From Egicoccus halophilus (GTDB lineage Bacteria; Actinomycetota; Nitriliruptoria; Nitriliruptorales; Nitriliruptoraceae), in the NCBI RefSeq assembly GCF_004300825.1, contig NZ_CP036250.1:1-64000 (forward strand): a stretch of 64,000 nt of DNA. Direction: 5' to 3'. This document shows positions 43,538 to 51,650 of this stretch, piece after piece. Under the pieces are notes generated by a model that saw only the letters and a list, made by a program, of their open reading frames with translations, made no database searches and was not told the origin of the DNA. The position numbers and the translations under genes are program-made. The number at the start of each line of letters is the position of its first letter. Within the stretch, counting starts at the first letter, position 1.

Positions 43538-44472
43538 TTCTCATCACCGGCGGCATGGGCTTCATCGGGCTGCACACCGCTCGGCGGCTCGTCGACCGAG
43601 GCGAGCGCCTCGTGCTGACGCAGTTCCGACGCCGACGGGAACCGGCGTTCCTGTCCGAGGAATTCGGCAGAAGTGTCGCCGTGGAGCAACTCGACGTCGT
43701 GGACAAGGAGGCGCTCGAGGCGCTCGTCCGGCGGCATCGGGTCGACAGCATCATCCACCTGGCGGTGCCCGGGCTGGGTGCGCTCGACGCCGCGGCGGAG
43801 TACCGCACGAACACCGAGGCGCTGCTGAACGTGCTCGAGGTCGCACGCGACATCGGCGGCCGGGTGACGATCGCCAGTTCCGTGGCGGTCTACTCCGGAT
43901 GCGACGACGGGCCGTTCGTCGAGGACCGTCCCCTGCCCGTCACCTCCGCAAGCTCCACGGAGGCCTACAAGAAGGCCGAGGAGATCCTGGGGCTGCACCT
44001 GAGCGGTCCACTCGACATCGACAGCCGCTACCTACGGATCGCCCAGATCTACGGTCCGCTGTACCACAGCATGCGCAATCTGCCCAGCCGTGTCGCCCAC
44101 GCCGCCGCGCGTGGGGCCGCGCTCGAGCTCCATGACGCGGAGCGCGCGAGCTCGGCGGCGCACCGCAGTGCCGATCTGTGCTACGTCACGGACTGCGCCG
44201 AGGGCATCGCACTCGCCCACACGAGCGACCGGCTCAACCACCGGGTCTACAACCTCGGCGCTGGCCAGGGCGTCGCACCAGCCGACGTCATCGACGCCGC
44301 CCGGGCCGCAGCCCCGGACGCCGGCCTCCCGCACGAAGGTGCCGGCACGGCTGACCACCAGCAGTACATGTCCATCGATCGACTGCGCGAGGACACCGGC
44401 TACTCGCCGGCCTTCGACATCGGTCGCGGCATGGCCGCCTACATCGACTGGCTACGCAGCAACGACCTCTGA
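43534..44472 (+). CDS. NAD(P)-dependent epimerase/dehydratase family protein
   Basis: Extended SDR of 312 residues: ILITGGMGFIGLHTARRL at the nucleotide fold, DSIIHLAVPGLGALDAAAEYRTNTEALLNVLE, VTIASSVAVYSG and YLRIAQIYGP. The Tyr near residue 150 sits in AYKKAEE, so the usual Y-x-x-x-K does not read in register, an oddity for catalysis. Its ATG overlaps the monooxygenase stop. Epimerases of sugar nucleotides look like this, but the coupling to a phenol hydroxylase argues for a small-molecule dehydrogenase or reductase acting on the hydroxylated product. Confidence 0.82.
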   Translation: MILITGGMGFIGLHTARRLVDRGERLVLTQFRRRREPAFLSEEFGRSVAVEQLDVVDKEALEALVRRHRVDSIIHLAVPGLGALDAAAEYRTNTEALLNVLEVARDIGGRVTIASSVAVYSGCDDGPFVEDRPLPVTSASSTEAYKKAEEILGLHLSGPLDIDSRYLRIAQIYGPLYHSMRNLPSRVAHAAARGAALELHDAERASSAAHRSADLCYVTDCAEGIALAHTSDRLNHRVYNLGAGQGVAPADVIDAARAAAPDAGLPHEGAGTADHQQYMSIDRLREDTGYSPAFDIGRGMAAYIDWLRSNDL

Positions 44473-44490
44473 CGCGGCGCGGGCCGTCCC

Positions 44491-45189
44491 TCACCAGAGG
44501 TAGTGCGCGCCCTTCTCCAGATAGTGGTTCCAGATCTTGGACGCCCGACCCGACGGGCTGCCGAAGCTCGCTCGCAACGCCTCGATCTCGTCGTCCTCGA
44601 ACGGCAGGGGCGTGCCGACCATCGACGCCTGGATCTGCGCCTTGGCGTTCTCCTCCAGGTCGAGGCAGTTCGAGAAGAGCTCCTTGACGCTGCCTCCCAC
44701 GACCACGGTCCCGTGGCCACGCAGCAGGCAGACCAGGTGGTCGCCGAGCGTCTTCGCCAGCTCCTCGCCCTGCGCCTGCGACCGGATGTGCGTCCCGTCG
44801 CGATGCACCGGTACGCCGTCCGCGATCCGCTGGGCGAAGTTCCGCATCGGGCGCATCGGGACATCCACGGTGGAGAACACCGTCGAGTGGAGCGGATGGC
44901 CGTGACAGACCGCGTGCGCGTCCGGGCGGGCCCGGTAGACGCCCGTGTGCAGCGCCGTCTCCGAGGGCAGCTCGCCGTCGCCCTCGACCAGGTTGCCGTC
45001 GAGGTCCGCGACCAGGAGGTCTTCGGGGCGCAGGACCGAGCGTCCGACGAGCCGTGGTTGGATCAGCATGTGGTCGCTCCCGGGGATCCGCGCGCTGACG
45101 TGCCCGCTGAAGTCGATGATCCCCTCGGGGACCATCAAGCGGGTGCACGCGGCGACCTGCTCGCGCAGTTCCATGTTCGTCAGGGTCAT
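44491..45189 (-). CDS. class II aldolase/adducin family protein (copy 1)
   Basis: 232 residues of the zinc-dependent class II aldolase/adducin fold: CTRLMVPEGIIDFSGHVSARIPG, LPSETALHTGVYRARPDAHAVCHGHPLHSTVFS with two His ligands (HGH) and VCLLRGHGTVVVGGSVKELF with the third. Relatives include fuculose aldolases and also decarboxylases of dihydroxylated aromatic acids (for example 3,4-dihydroxyphthalate and 2,3-dihydroxy-p-cumate decarboxylases). It ends the tctCBA-2 operon, 82 bases after tctA, so it probably acts on the imported compound or its product. Confidence 0.87.
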   Translation of the reverse strand: MTLTNMELREQVAACTRLMVPEGIIDFSGHVSARIPGSDHMLIQPRLVGRSVLRPEDLLVADLDGNLVEGDGELPSETALHTGVYRARPDAHAVCHGHPLHSTVFSTVDVPMRPMRNFAQRIADGVPVHRDGTHIRSQAQGEELAKTLGDHLVCLLRGHGTVVVGGSVKELFSNCLDLEENAKAQIQASMVGTPLPFEDDEIEALRASFGSPSGRASKIWNHYLEKGAHYLW

Positions 45190-45270
45190 GCTCGTCCCAT
45201 CTTTGCGTTGTCTCGCGGCACCGCCGGTTGGCGGTCGCCTGCGCGCCCCACGGCGGGCGCTGGGCGTCTT

Positions 45271-46824
45271 TCACCCACGGGGTGCGGAGTCCTCATTCTC
45301 CGGCGCCCGGGCCGCAGCTTCGCTCGGCCCGCTTCGGCCACGACCGAACCGTTGCCTGAGAATCGGGAAGGTGAGCGAGAGCACGGTCGTGATCAGGATC
45401 AGCTGCACGAGTGGCCGCTGCAGGAAGCCCCAGCCATGGATGTTGTAGGAGAGCATCAGGCCGCGCTCGGCGAGGGGTGCGAGCACGAAGCCGATGACGA
45501 GGGTCGCGCGGCTGTAGTCGTGCTTCTTCATGAAGTAGCCGAGCGCCCCGAAGATGAACAACACGAAGATGTCGCGGATGTTCAGTCGCGTTGCGTAGGC
45601 ACCGAACAGCGACACGCACAGGATGATCGGGGCCAAAATGGATCCCCTGGTCGACGCGAGTTTCGTCAGCGGCCGCATGAGCGCCATGACGAGACCGGTC
45701 GACAACACGCTGGACAGGACCAGGATGAAGATGATCAGCCAGACGATCGACAGCCCGTCGCCCTCCATCATCGATCGTCCCGGCTGGATCCCGAGCATCA
45801 CCATGGCGCCAAGCAGGATCGCCATCGAGGAGCTGCCCGGGATCCCGAAGGCCAGGGTCGGGATGAACCCGCCGCCATCCTTCGCATTCGTGGCGGCATC
45901 CGCGGCGATCACCCCTTCGATCGCGCCCTTGCCGAACTCGTACTCCGTCTTGCCCTTCATTGCCTTGGCAACGCTGCCGTACGCGATGAACTGGGAGGCC
46001 GCCATGCCGAGACCGGGGAGCAGACCGACGCCCATGCCGACCATGGACGAGCGAAGCGTCGCTGGCCAGTGGGCGAAGACGTCACGTATGCCCTGCTTCA
46101 ACTGGGACCGCTCGCCGGGCGCTGGCGGTTTCGCCGTCGGAATGAGCCGCCCCCCGCGACGCATCAGGGCCATCATCTCCGCGAACGCGAACAGGCCCAG
46201 GAGCATCGGCACGAGCGGCAGCCCGTCCCACAGGTAGTACGAGCCCATCGTGTAACGGGTCGCGCTCGTGGCCGGCTCCAGCCCCATGAGCCCCAGCAGC
46301 ATGCCGATCCCGCCGGAGAGCAGGCTGCGCGAGAACGAGGCCTCGCCGACGTAGCCGATGAAGACGATCGCGACCAAGGTCAGCGCGAAGAACTCCGGCG
46401 GCCCCAGGCTCAGGACGATGGGCCGGACCGCGGGGATGATGACCACCATCGCCATCGCACCGAAGATGCCGCCGACCATCGAGGCCGTCAGGCCAGCCGA
46501 CAGTGCCCGCTGCCCTTCGCCGCGTCTGGCCATGGGGTGGCCGTCGAAGATGGATGCGACACCGCCCCCGGACCCCGGAACCGCGAAGTAGATTGAACTT
46601 ACGGTGTTGCCGGTTCCCGTCGCCGTCGTCGTCGCGACGAGCAGGGCCAGCCCCGGCACGAGGTCCTGCACCACAGCGAACGGGACGATGAGCGCCAGCA
46701 TGAAGGGGCCACCCAGCCCCGGGATCACCGCGATGAACTGCGAGTAGACGATCCCGATCACGACCATGATGAGGACGCGATAGTCGAACAAGAGGCCCAG
46801 GCCTCCCAGCATGGCCTCGAGCAT
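45271..46824 (-). CDS. tctA: second TctA-type large transport subunit
   Basis: 517 residues with the TctA string: VIPGLGGPFMLALIVPFAV, FAVPGSGGGVASIFDGHPMARRGEGQRALSAG, LGPPEFFALTLVAIVF, LLPGLGMAASQFIAYG, FGKGAIEGVIAADAATNAKDGGGFIPTLAFGIPGSSSMAIL. It is a paralogue of the TctA at 27527 but clearly diverged, so the two systems probably take different ligands. The ATG at 46822-46824 is chosen; a TTG at 46830 would overlap the tctB stop. It is followed by a class II aldolase gene. Confidence 0.92.
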   Translation of the reverse strand: MLEAMLGGLGLLFDYRVLIMVVIGIVYSQFIAVIPGLGGPFMLALIVPFAVVQDLVPGLALLVATTTATGTGNTVSSIYFAVPGSGGGVASIFDGHPMARRGEGQRALSAGLTASMVGGIFGAMAMVVIIPAVRPIVLSLGPPEFFALTLVAIVFIGYVGEASFSRSLLSGGIGMLLGLMGLEPATSATRYTMGSYYLWDGLPLVPMLLGLFAFAEMMALMRRGGRLIPTAKPPAPGERSQLKQGIRDVFAHWPATLRSSMVGMGVGLLPGLGMAASQFIAYGSVAKAMKGKTEYEFGKGAIEGVIAADAATNAKDGGGFIPTLAFGIPGSSSMAILLGAMVMLGIQPGRSMMEGDGLSIVWLIIFILVLSSVLSTGLVMALMRPLTKLASTRGSILAPIILCVSLFGAYATRLNIRDIFVLFIFGALGYFMKKHDYSRATLVIGFVLAPLAERGLMLSYNIHGWGFLQRPLVQLILITTVLSLTFPILRQRFGRGRSGPSEAAARAPENEDSAPRG

Positions 46825-46826
46825 GG

Positions 46827-47414
46827 TCAACCGCCTAGGAGAAGTGGAAGGAGCTCACGCGCCACATACCCCCGATAGACCTGGGCACGCAGCAATTGGA
46901 CGAAGAAGAAGTACATGAACCCTGCGGTCGCGGCTCCGACGAACAGCGAGAGAAGACGCCCTTCCCTGCCGATGAGCAGCATGTAGCCCGTGACGAACAC
47001 GAAGGTGGCAGCCACCAGGCCGAAGAGCCAGAACGTGACGAACAGCACGGCCAGCACCACGAACACGCGCCGCTCGCTCATCGCCGGCACGGCGTCGCCG
47101 TCGCTCGCCTCGACGCTGTAGCGGCCGCCCTGGTCGGTCTGCCCGCGCGCAGCGGGACGGGCCCCGAAGGCGTTCACGAGGCGCCGGACATCGCCGACCA
47201 GCGCCGACAGTCCGAGCAGGACCGCCGGCACACCCACGATCAGCGGCATGTATCGGCCGGTGGCGGTCAGTTCGAAGGCGAAGTACACGAACAGTCCGGA
47301 GGCGACGACGAAGGCCAGCGTCAACAGCAACCGCTGGATCGCACCCACTCGTTCGGACTGGTGTGACGGAGGAGTTTCGGACGTCGTCTCGACAGCATCC
47401 GGCTCGTGCGGCAT
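46827..47414 (-). CDS. tctB: second TctB-type small transport subunit
   Basis: 195 residues with four hydrophobic stretches (LLLTLAFVVASGLFVYFAF, YMPLIVGVPAVLLGLSALVG, VFVVLAVLFVTFWLFGLVAATFVFVTGYMLLI, LLSLFVGAATAGFMYFFFVQLL) and a central polar loop, the normal TctB topology. Position between tctC and tctA decides the call. Its stop lies 3 bases upstream of the tctA ATG, so the two are tightly coupled. Confidence 0.87.
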   Translation of the reverse strand: MPHEPDAVETTSETPPSHQSERVGAIQRLLLTLAFVVASGLFVYFAFELTATGRYMPLIVGVPAVLLGLSALVGDVRRLVNAFGARPAARGQTDQGGRYSVEASDGDAVPAMSERRVFVVLAVLFVTFWLFGLVAATFVFVTGYMLLIGREGRLLSLFVGAATAGFMYFFFVQLLRAQVYRGYVARELLPLLLGG

Positions 47415-47609
47415 CTCCCTGCCTCTTCGGGAACCCCAACGACGTGGGGCCGTCTTGATGTACTGGACAGCGTGTGCGTGAAGTGGTTCCCCCGGCGGCC
47501 TCGCCTGGTCGCCGGCTCGGGCCGGGCCCGGCCCCCGTTTCGGCGAGACGTGCTGGCGCGAAAAGAGCGGGCGGTGAGCCGGATCGGCCCACCGCCCACC
47601 CCGCGACGA

Positions 47610-48791
47610 TCAGTCCTCGCCTTCGGCGGTGACGGCGATCAGGAAGTCGCGGTACTCGTCCGGTGCGTTCAGGACGACCTGGACCTCATCACGGAACCAG
47701 GCACCGTTCTGCACGTTGAGTTCACGCTCCTGTTCTTCCATGACGGCGTGGAATTCGGGATTGTTCAGCGCGCGCTCGATGGCCTGTTCGAGGTAGAGCA
47801 GCCGGTCCTCGGGGATGCGCGACGAGGCGACGATCCCGCGAGCCGAGCTGTAGACGCTGGCGTGCGCCTGCAGGATCTCGAGCAGGTCCGGGTCATCGAC
47901 GTAGTCGAACACGCTGTGCAGGGTGTCCGGCGCACCGTCGGGCATGTTCCCTGGCTCGATGAAGGCCAGCACCGGCTGGGCCTCGCCGGCGCGGTACTGG
48001 GCCAGCGCACTGCCGATGCTGCCGGCGAGCATGTCGATGTCACCGGCGGACATGGACAGGTTCATCTCCGCGCTGCTGCCGTAGCCGCTGACGACATCCA
48101 TGTTCAGGTCGAAGACGTCATCGAGCAGCGCCAGCGTGAAGTGCGGTGACGACCCGAAGCCCGTCAGCCCGTAGCGCAGCTGCCGATCCGCCGCGAGCAC
48201 GTCGTCCCACGTCTCGAACGGTCCGTCCTGAGCCACGCTCACCGCCGCAGGCTCGTCCACGAACACGCCCAGCCAGGCGATGTCCTCGGCTTCGAACTCG
48301 ACGGCGTCGTTCCCGGTGAGCAGGTGCATCAGCACCCCGGCCGTCGGGATGTTGGCGATCCGTGTCCCGTCGGGGTTGGGCTCGTTTGCCCAGCGGTTGG
48401 TCGCCAGCATCGCGCCTGCGCCGGGTTCGTTGGAGATGACGACGTCCGCGCCGAGCTCTTCGGCCAGGAACGGCACGAAAGCGCGGGGGTAGGCATCGTG
48501 ACCGCCACCCGGGTCATAGGGCACCACCCAGGTCACCGTGTTGCCCTCATAGAAGGCCGCGGCGTCGCTCAGGTCGATCTCGTCGGATGCCGCGTCGGCA
48601 TCGGCCTCCGGTTCGTCGCCCTCGGGCTTCTCTGCCTCGGGTGCCTCGGGCTCTTCGGCGGCGGGTGCGGCCTGGTCTTCCTCGCCCGCGCCACCGCAGG
48701 CCGCCAGCAGGAGCGCCAGTGCGGCCCCTCCCGCGGTGAAGCGGCCGAGCCTCCGTCGTTTCGTCCCCGACCTTCTGTTTGCTGCTCTCAT
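47610..48791 (-). CDS. tctC: second TctC-type substrate-binding lipoprotein
   Basis: 393 residues. A twin-arginine-like basic start (RRSGTKRRRLGRF) and hydrophobic run lead to the lipobox LLLAACGG near residue 31, followed by an acidic E/P/A-rich linker. The binding domain has VVPYDPGGGHDAYPRAFVPFLAEEL, ISNEPGAGAMLATNRWANEPNPDGTRIAN and IPEDRLLYLEQAIERALNNPEF, as in TctC/Bug proteins. The ATG at 48789-48791 has GGAGTGA upstream. A variant of the A/B palindrome lies about 210 bases upstream. It begins the tctCBA-aldolase operon. Confidence 0.9.
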   Translation of the reverse strand: MRAANRRSGTKRRRLGRFTAGGAALALLLAACGGAGEEDQAAPAAEEPEAPEAEKPEGDEPEADADAASDEIDLSDAAAFYEGNTVTWVVPYDPGGGHDAYPRAFVPFLAEELGADVVISNEPGAGAMLATNRWANEPNPDGTRIANIPTAGVLMHLLTGNDAVEFEAEDIAWLGVFVDEPAAVSVAQDGPFETWDDVLAADRQLRYGLTGFGSSPHFTLALLDDVFDLNMDVVSGYGSSAEMNLSMSAGDIDMLAGSIGSALAQYRAGEAQPVLAFIEPGNMPDGAPDTLHSVFDYVDDPDLLEILQAHASVYSSARGIVASSRIPEDRLLYLEQAIERALNNPEFHAVMEEQERELNVQNGAWFRDEVQVVLNAPDEYRDFLIAVTAEGED

Positions 48792-48992
48792 GGGTTCACT
48801 CCGGGTGGAACGGTGTAGGGATACGATCCACTGCTCACGACCGGACAATTCCGAGCTGGCCCGGTCTGGTCCGACGTCGGCGCTGACGGCCGGGGAGAGC
48901 GCCGCGACCCGCCTGCGGGCCGTCGCGGTGCGGCGGCCCGGGGCACTACGTCCCGGCGGAGCGAGCCCTGCCGGTTCTCCCGCGACCACTCT

Positions 48993-49013
48993 GGTCTATA
49001 GGTTAGACCTTGT
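48993..49013. promoter_or_regulatory. operator-like palindrome D upstream of tctC-2
   Basis: TAGGTTAGACCTT (48999-49011) matches 11 of 13 bases of site A/B. The overlapping GGTCTA-TAGGT-TAGACC (48993-49009) is itself a perfect inverted repeat. The site lies about 205 bases before tctC-2 and touches the end of an IS110 fragment. Confidence 0.6.
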
Positions 49014-49261
49014 CAATAGTTTGCTCCGACAGTGGTCGTAGCCTGCATGCGGCGCGCAAGCTGTGCACGAGCTATCCCACGGTCGTAGCTGTCAAGCGTC
49101 ATGCGGTGTGCCCAGGCGGTGTGTTCGTCGTAGGGGGTGTGGTGTCGGAGGCAATCCGTGGAGGTCCCGAGGAGCCGGTTGCCCAGGGCACGGAGGGCGC
49201 GGTGGTGGGTTCGCCTGCTGCGCGTGTCAACGGCCATTTCGAGCTCACTGCTGGCGGCCAT
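49013..49261 (-). pseudogene. IS110 transposase C-terminal fragment
   Basis: The frame ends with HHRALRALGNRLLGTSTDCLRHHTPYDEHTAWAHR, the standard C-terminal end of IS110-family (DEDD) transposases, and a TGA at 49013-49015. The rest of the gene is missing here; an N-terminal and central part of an IS110 transposase on the same strand stands at 52040-52705, so the two were probably one gene before other elements entered. Confidence 0.75.
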
Positions 49262-49318
49262 GAGATCTCCCCGCTGGCGGACACGAGTTCTCCCCGCTGG
49301 CGGACATGAGTTCTGCCC
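49252..49318. repeat. IS21 right-end repeats
   Basis: GGCGGACAcGAGttCTCCCCG-like units repeat at 23-bp spacing in the direction toward the istB fragment. They match the unit at 18714-18830, which stands outside an istA start. Together they are a left and a right end of related IS21 elements. Confidence 0.7.
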
Positions 49319-49327
49319 GGCCGGAGG

Positions 49328-49452
49328 TCAAGCCAAGGGCGTCACCCCCTTGCCGTCGCGGGCTTGTGCGAACCGGTACGAGTCGCCTTCGGTGACCACG
49401 ACGTGGGCGTGATGCATGAACCGGTCGACCGCGGCGGTGGCGATCGGGGCGG
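49328..49452 (-). pseudogene. IS21 istB C-terminal fragment
   Basis: About 41 residues, PIATAAVDRFMHHAHVVVTEGDSYRFAQARDGKG, match the last part of IstB helper ATPases. The frame is cut on its 5' side exactly at the end of an IS3 element (49453), and IS21 end repeats follow its stop. No other part of this copy is left in the window. Confidence 0.75.
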
Positions 49453-50747
49453 TGGACCTCCCCCCTGCAGCCGGACACCCTGGATGACAGGATGTCCGCA
49501 TGGGACACGACAACGAACGACGACAACCAAGACCGCGCCGCAAGTTCTCCGACGAGTTCAAGCGCGACGCGGTCGACCTGGTGCTCACGACCGGCCGCCC
49601 GGTCGCGGAGGTCGCCGCGGAGCTGGGGATCTACGACTCCACGCTGGGCAACTGGGTGCGTCGCCACCAGGACGAACAGGCCGCCGGCAGCGGCATCGCA
49701 CCTGACGAGCGCGCCAGATTGAAAGAGCTCGAGGCGGAGAACGCCAAGCTTCGGATGGAGCGTGATCTGCTCAAACGAACCGTGGCCTTCTGGGTGAAGG
49801 AGTCACCGCAGTGACGCGCTATCGCTGCGTGGCCGCCCGGAAGGCCGAAGGGTTCAACGTCAACGCTGCCTGCGCCGCCGCCGGTGTGTCGCGATCGGCG
49901 TTCTACGCCTGGCTCGAGCGCGGCGAGGGGCCGACCGAGGCGGAGTGGGACGAAGCGCGGCTGATCAACGAGATCCGTGATCTGCACGCCGCCTCGGACG
50001 GGACCTACGGCGAGCCGCGCATGACGGCGGAGCTCGTCGAGAAGGGGTGGGTGCTCAACCGCAAGCGCACCGCCCGGCTGATGCGCCAGGAACGGCTGCA
50101 GGGCCATCGTCCCCGGCGTCGTCGGTCGTTGACCAAAGCGGATGAGGCCGCGCCGGCGATCGAGGATCTGGTCGGCCGTAGGTTCCAGCCGCAACTGCTC
50201 GACACCGTCTGGGCCGGTGACATCACCTACGTCCGCACCGGTCAGGGATGGCTGTACCTGGCCACCGTGATCGACCTGGCATCCCGGCGGCTGATCGGCT
50301 GGTCCATGGGTGACCGCCACGACGCGACGCTGGTCGTCGATGCGCTCGAGATGGCGGTCGCCGCCCGTGGGCGACGCAAGATGGACGGCACGATCTTTCA
50401 TCACGACCGCGGCTCGGAGTACACCTCCGAGACGTTTCGAACCGCGTGCCGCGACCTGGGTGTCACCCAGTCGTGCGGGCGGACCGGCTCGTGCCTCGAT
50501 AACGCGGTTGCTGAGAGCTTCTTCGCGACGTTGAAGGTTGAGCTCATCCACCGGCTGCACCTACCGACCCGAGCCGCCGCCCGCCGGGCGATCTTTGTCT
50601 GGGTCCATCGCTACAACCATCGACGGCGGCACTCCACGATCGGGATGATCCCGCCAGCCCTCTACGAACAGCACCAACGGCAGACCCAGTCGCTACCGTC
50701 GACGGTGGCCGCATATGCCGGTGTCCGGCCCGCGGGGGGGAAGTCCA
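49453..50747 (+). mobile_element. IS3-family element A with CGG target duplication
   Basis: Terminal inverted repeats begin TGGACCTCCCCCC at 49453 and end GGGGGGAAGTCCA at 50747, matching over about 27 bp with few differences. A 3-bp direct repeat CGG flanks both sides (49450-49452 and 50748-50750), the usual IS3 target duplication. It contains orfA and orfB without visible damage. On the left it cuts istB. Confidence 0.85.
49500..49814 (+). CDS. IS3 element A OrfA
   Basis: 104 residues: an HTH of the IS3 OrfA type (RRKFSDEFKRDAVDLVLTTGRPVAEVAAELGIYDSTLGNWVRRH) and a heptad-repeat coiled coil (RLKELEAENAKLRMERDLLKRTVAFW). It binds the element ends and joins to OrfB by frameshift; its stop overlaps the OrfB start (GTGA at 49811-49814). 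Confidence 0.9.
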   Translation: MGHDNERRQPRPRRKFSDEFKRDAVDLVLTTGRPVAEVAAELGIYDSTLGNWVRRHQDEQAAGSGIAPDERARLKELEAENAKLRMERDLLKRTVAFWVKESPQ

Positions 50748-50833
50748 CGGGTCATTGGATTCCAACCGGCTGGTTGGTCTCGCTGCGTGACGGTAGTGGG
50801 CGTCTTCGTACTCGGTCGGTGGGATGTCGTTGA
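49811..50833 (+). CDS. IS3 element A OrfB transposase
   Basis: DDE integrase-like transposase. After HTH_21 (GTYGEPRMTAELVEKGWVLNRKRTARLMRQ) come WAGDITYVRTGQGWLYLATVIDL with the first Asp, FHHDRGSEYTSETF with the second, and SCGRTGSCLDNAVAESFFATLKVEL with the Glu. No stop occurs inside the element: the frame leaves the right end at 50747 and stops only at 50833 in the neighbouring element, adding about 28 foreign residues. The catalytic part is intact, so activity is possible. Confidence 0.88.
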   Translation: MTRYRCVAARKAEGFNVNAACAAAGVSRSAFYAWLERGEGPTEAEWDEARLINEIRDLHAASDGTYGEPRMTAELVEKGWVLNRKRTARLMRQERLQGHRPRRRRSLTKADEAAPAIEDLVGRRFQPQLLDTVWAGDITYVRTGQGWLYLATVIDLASRRLIGWSMGDRHDATLVVDALEMAVAARGRRKMDGTIFHHDRGSEYTSETFRTACRDLGVTQSCGRTGSCLDNAVAESFFATLKVELIHRLHLPTRAAARRAIFVWVHRYNHRRRHSTIGMIPPALYEQHQRQTQSLPSTVAAYAGVRPAGGKSTGHWIPTGWLVSLRDGSGRLRTRSVGCR

Positions 50834-51650
50834 GGGTGCCGTGGAGGCGGACGGTGTTGAACCAGTTGACCCAGGTGAGGGTGGCGAGCTCGACGTCGTC
50901 GACGGACTTCCAGGGGCCTTGCTGGCGGATCAGCTCGGTCTTGTACAGGCCGTTGACGGCCTCGGCCAGGGCGTTGTCGTAGGAATCGCCGACGGAGCCG
51001 ATGGAGGGCACCGCGCCGATCTCGGCGAGCCGCTCGCCGTAGCGCAGCGACGTGAATTGACTGCCCGCATCCGAGTGGCACACGAGTCCTTCGAGCGTGG
51101 TGCCGCGTGAGAAGCGGGCCATCTCGAGCGCGTCGAGGACCGTCTGGGTGCGCATGTTCGACGCGCACCGCCAACCGACGATCATGCGTGAGAACGCGTC
51201 GATGATGAAACACACGTAGGCGACCCCGGACCAGGTCGGTACGAAGGTGAGGTCGGTGACCCACAACTGGTTCGGACCGGCAGCGACGAACTGGCGGTCC
51301 ACCAGGTCGGGGTGCCGGTCGGCCTGCCCGTCGGGGCGCGTGGTGCGGACCTTCTTCGACCGGTTCACCCCACGAATGCCGAGCTGGCGCATCAGACGCG
51401 CCACTTGGTCTCGTCCGACATCATGCTCGGCACGACGGGCGGCCTTCCACAGCTTGCGGGCCCCGTAGACCCGGAAGTTGTCCTTCCACAGCTGCAGCAG
51501 CGCCGGTTTCAGCACCGCGTCACGCTGGGCCCGCGCGGACGACGGCCGGGTCTTGGCGGCGTAGTAGGTCGACGGGGCGATCGGCAGCACCTGGCAGATC
51601 GGCTCGATCCCGTAGACGTCTTTGTGAAGGTCGATGTAGTCGACCATCAC
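50544..51650 (-). CDS. IS3 element B OrfB transposase
   Basis: The DDE domain reads LWVTDLTFVPTWSGVAYVCFIIDAFSRMIVGW, VCHSDAGSQFTSLRYGERLAEIGAVPSIGSVGDSYDNALAEAVNGLYKTELI with the second Asp and the Glu, all in one frame. GTG at 51648-51650 overlaps the OrfA stop. The C-terminal WVNWFNTVRLHGTLNDIPPTEYEDAHYR is the normal family end, but no stop follows before the element border; the frame runs about 200 bases into element A, antisense to its orfB. The extra tail may be harmless. Confidence 0.85.
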   Translation of the reverse strand: MMVDYIDLHKDVYGIEPICQVLPIAPSTYYAAKTRPSSARAQRDAVLKPALLQLWKDNFRVYGARKLWKAARRAEHDVGRDQVARLMRQLGIRGVNRSKKVRTTRPDGQADRHPDLVDRQFVAAGPNQLWVTDLTFVPTWSGVAYVCFIIDAFSRMIVGWRCASNMRTQTVLDALEMARFSRGTTLEGLVCHSDAGSQFTSLRYGERLAEIGAVPSIGSVGDSYDNALAEAVNGLYKTELIRQQGPWKSVDDVELATLTWVNWFNTVRLHGTLNDIPPTEYEDAHYRHAARPTSRLESNDPWTSPPRAGHRHMRPPSTVATGSAVGAVRRGLAGSSRSWSAAVDGCSDGPRQRSPGGRRLGSVGAAGG

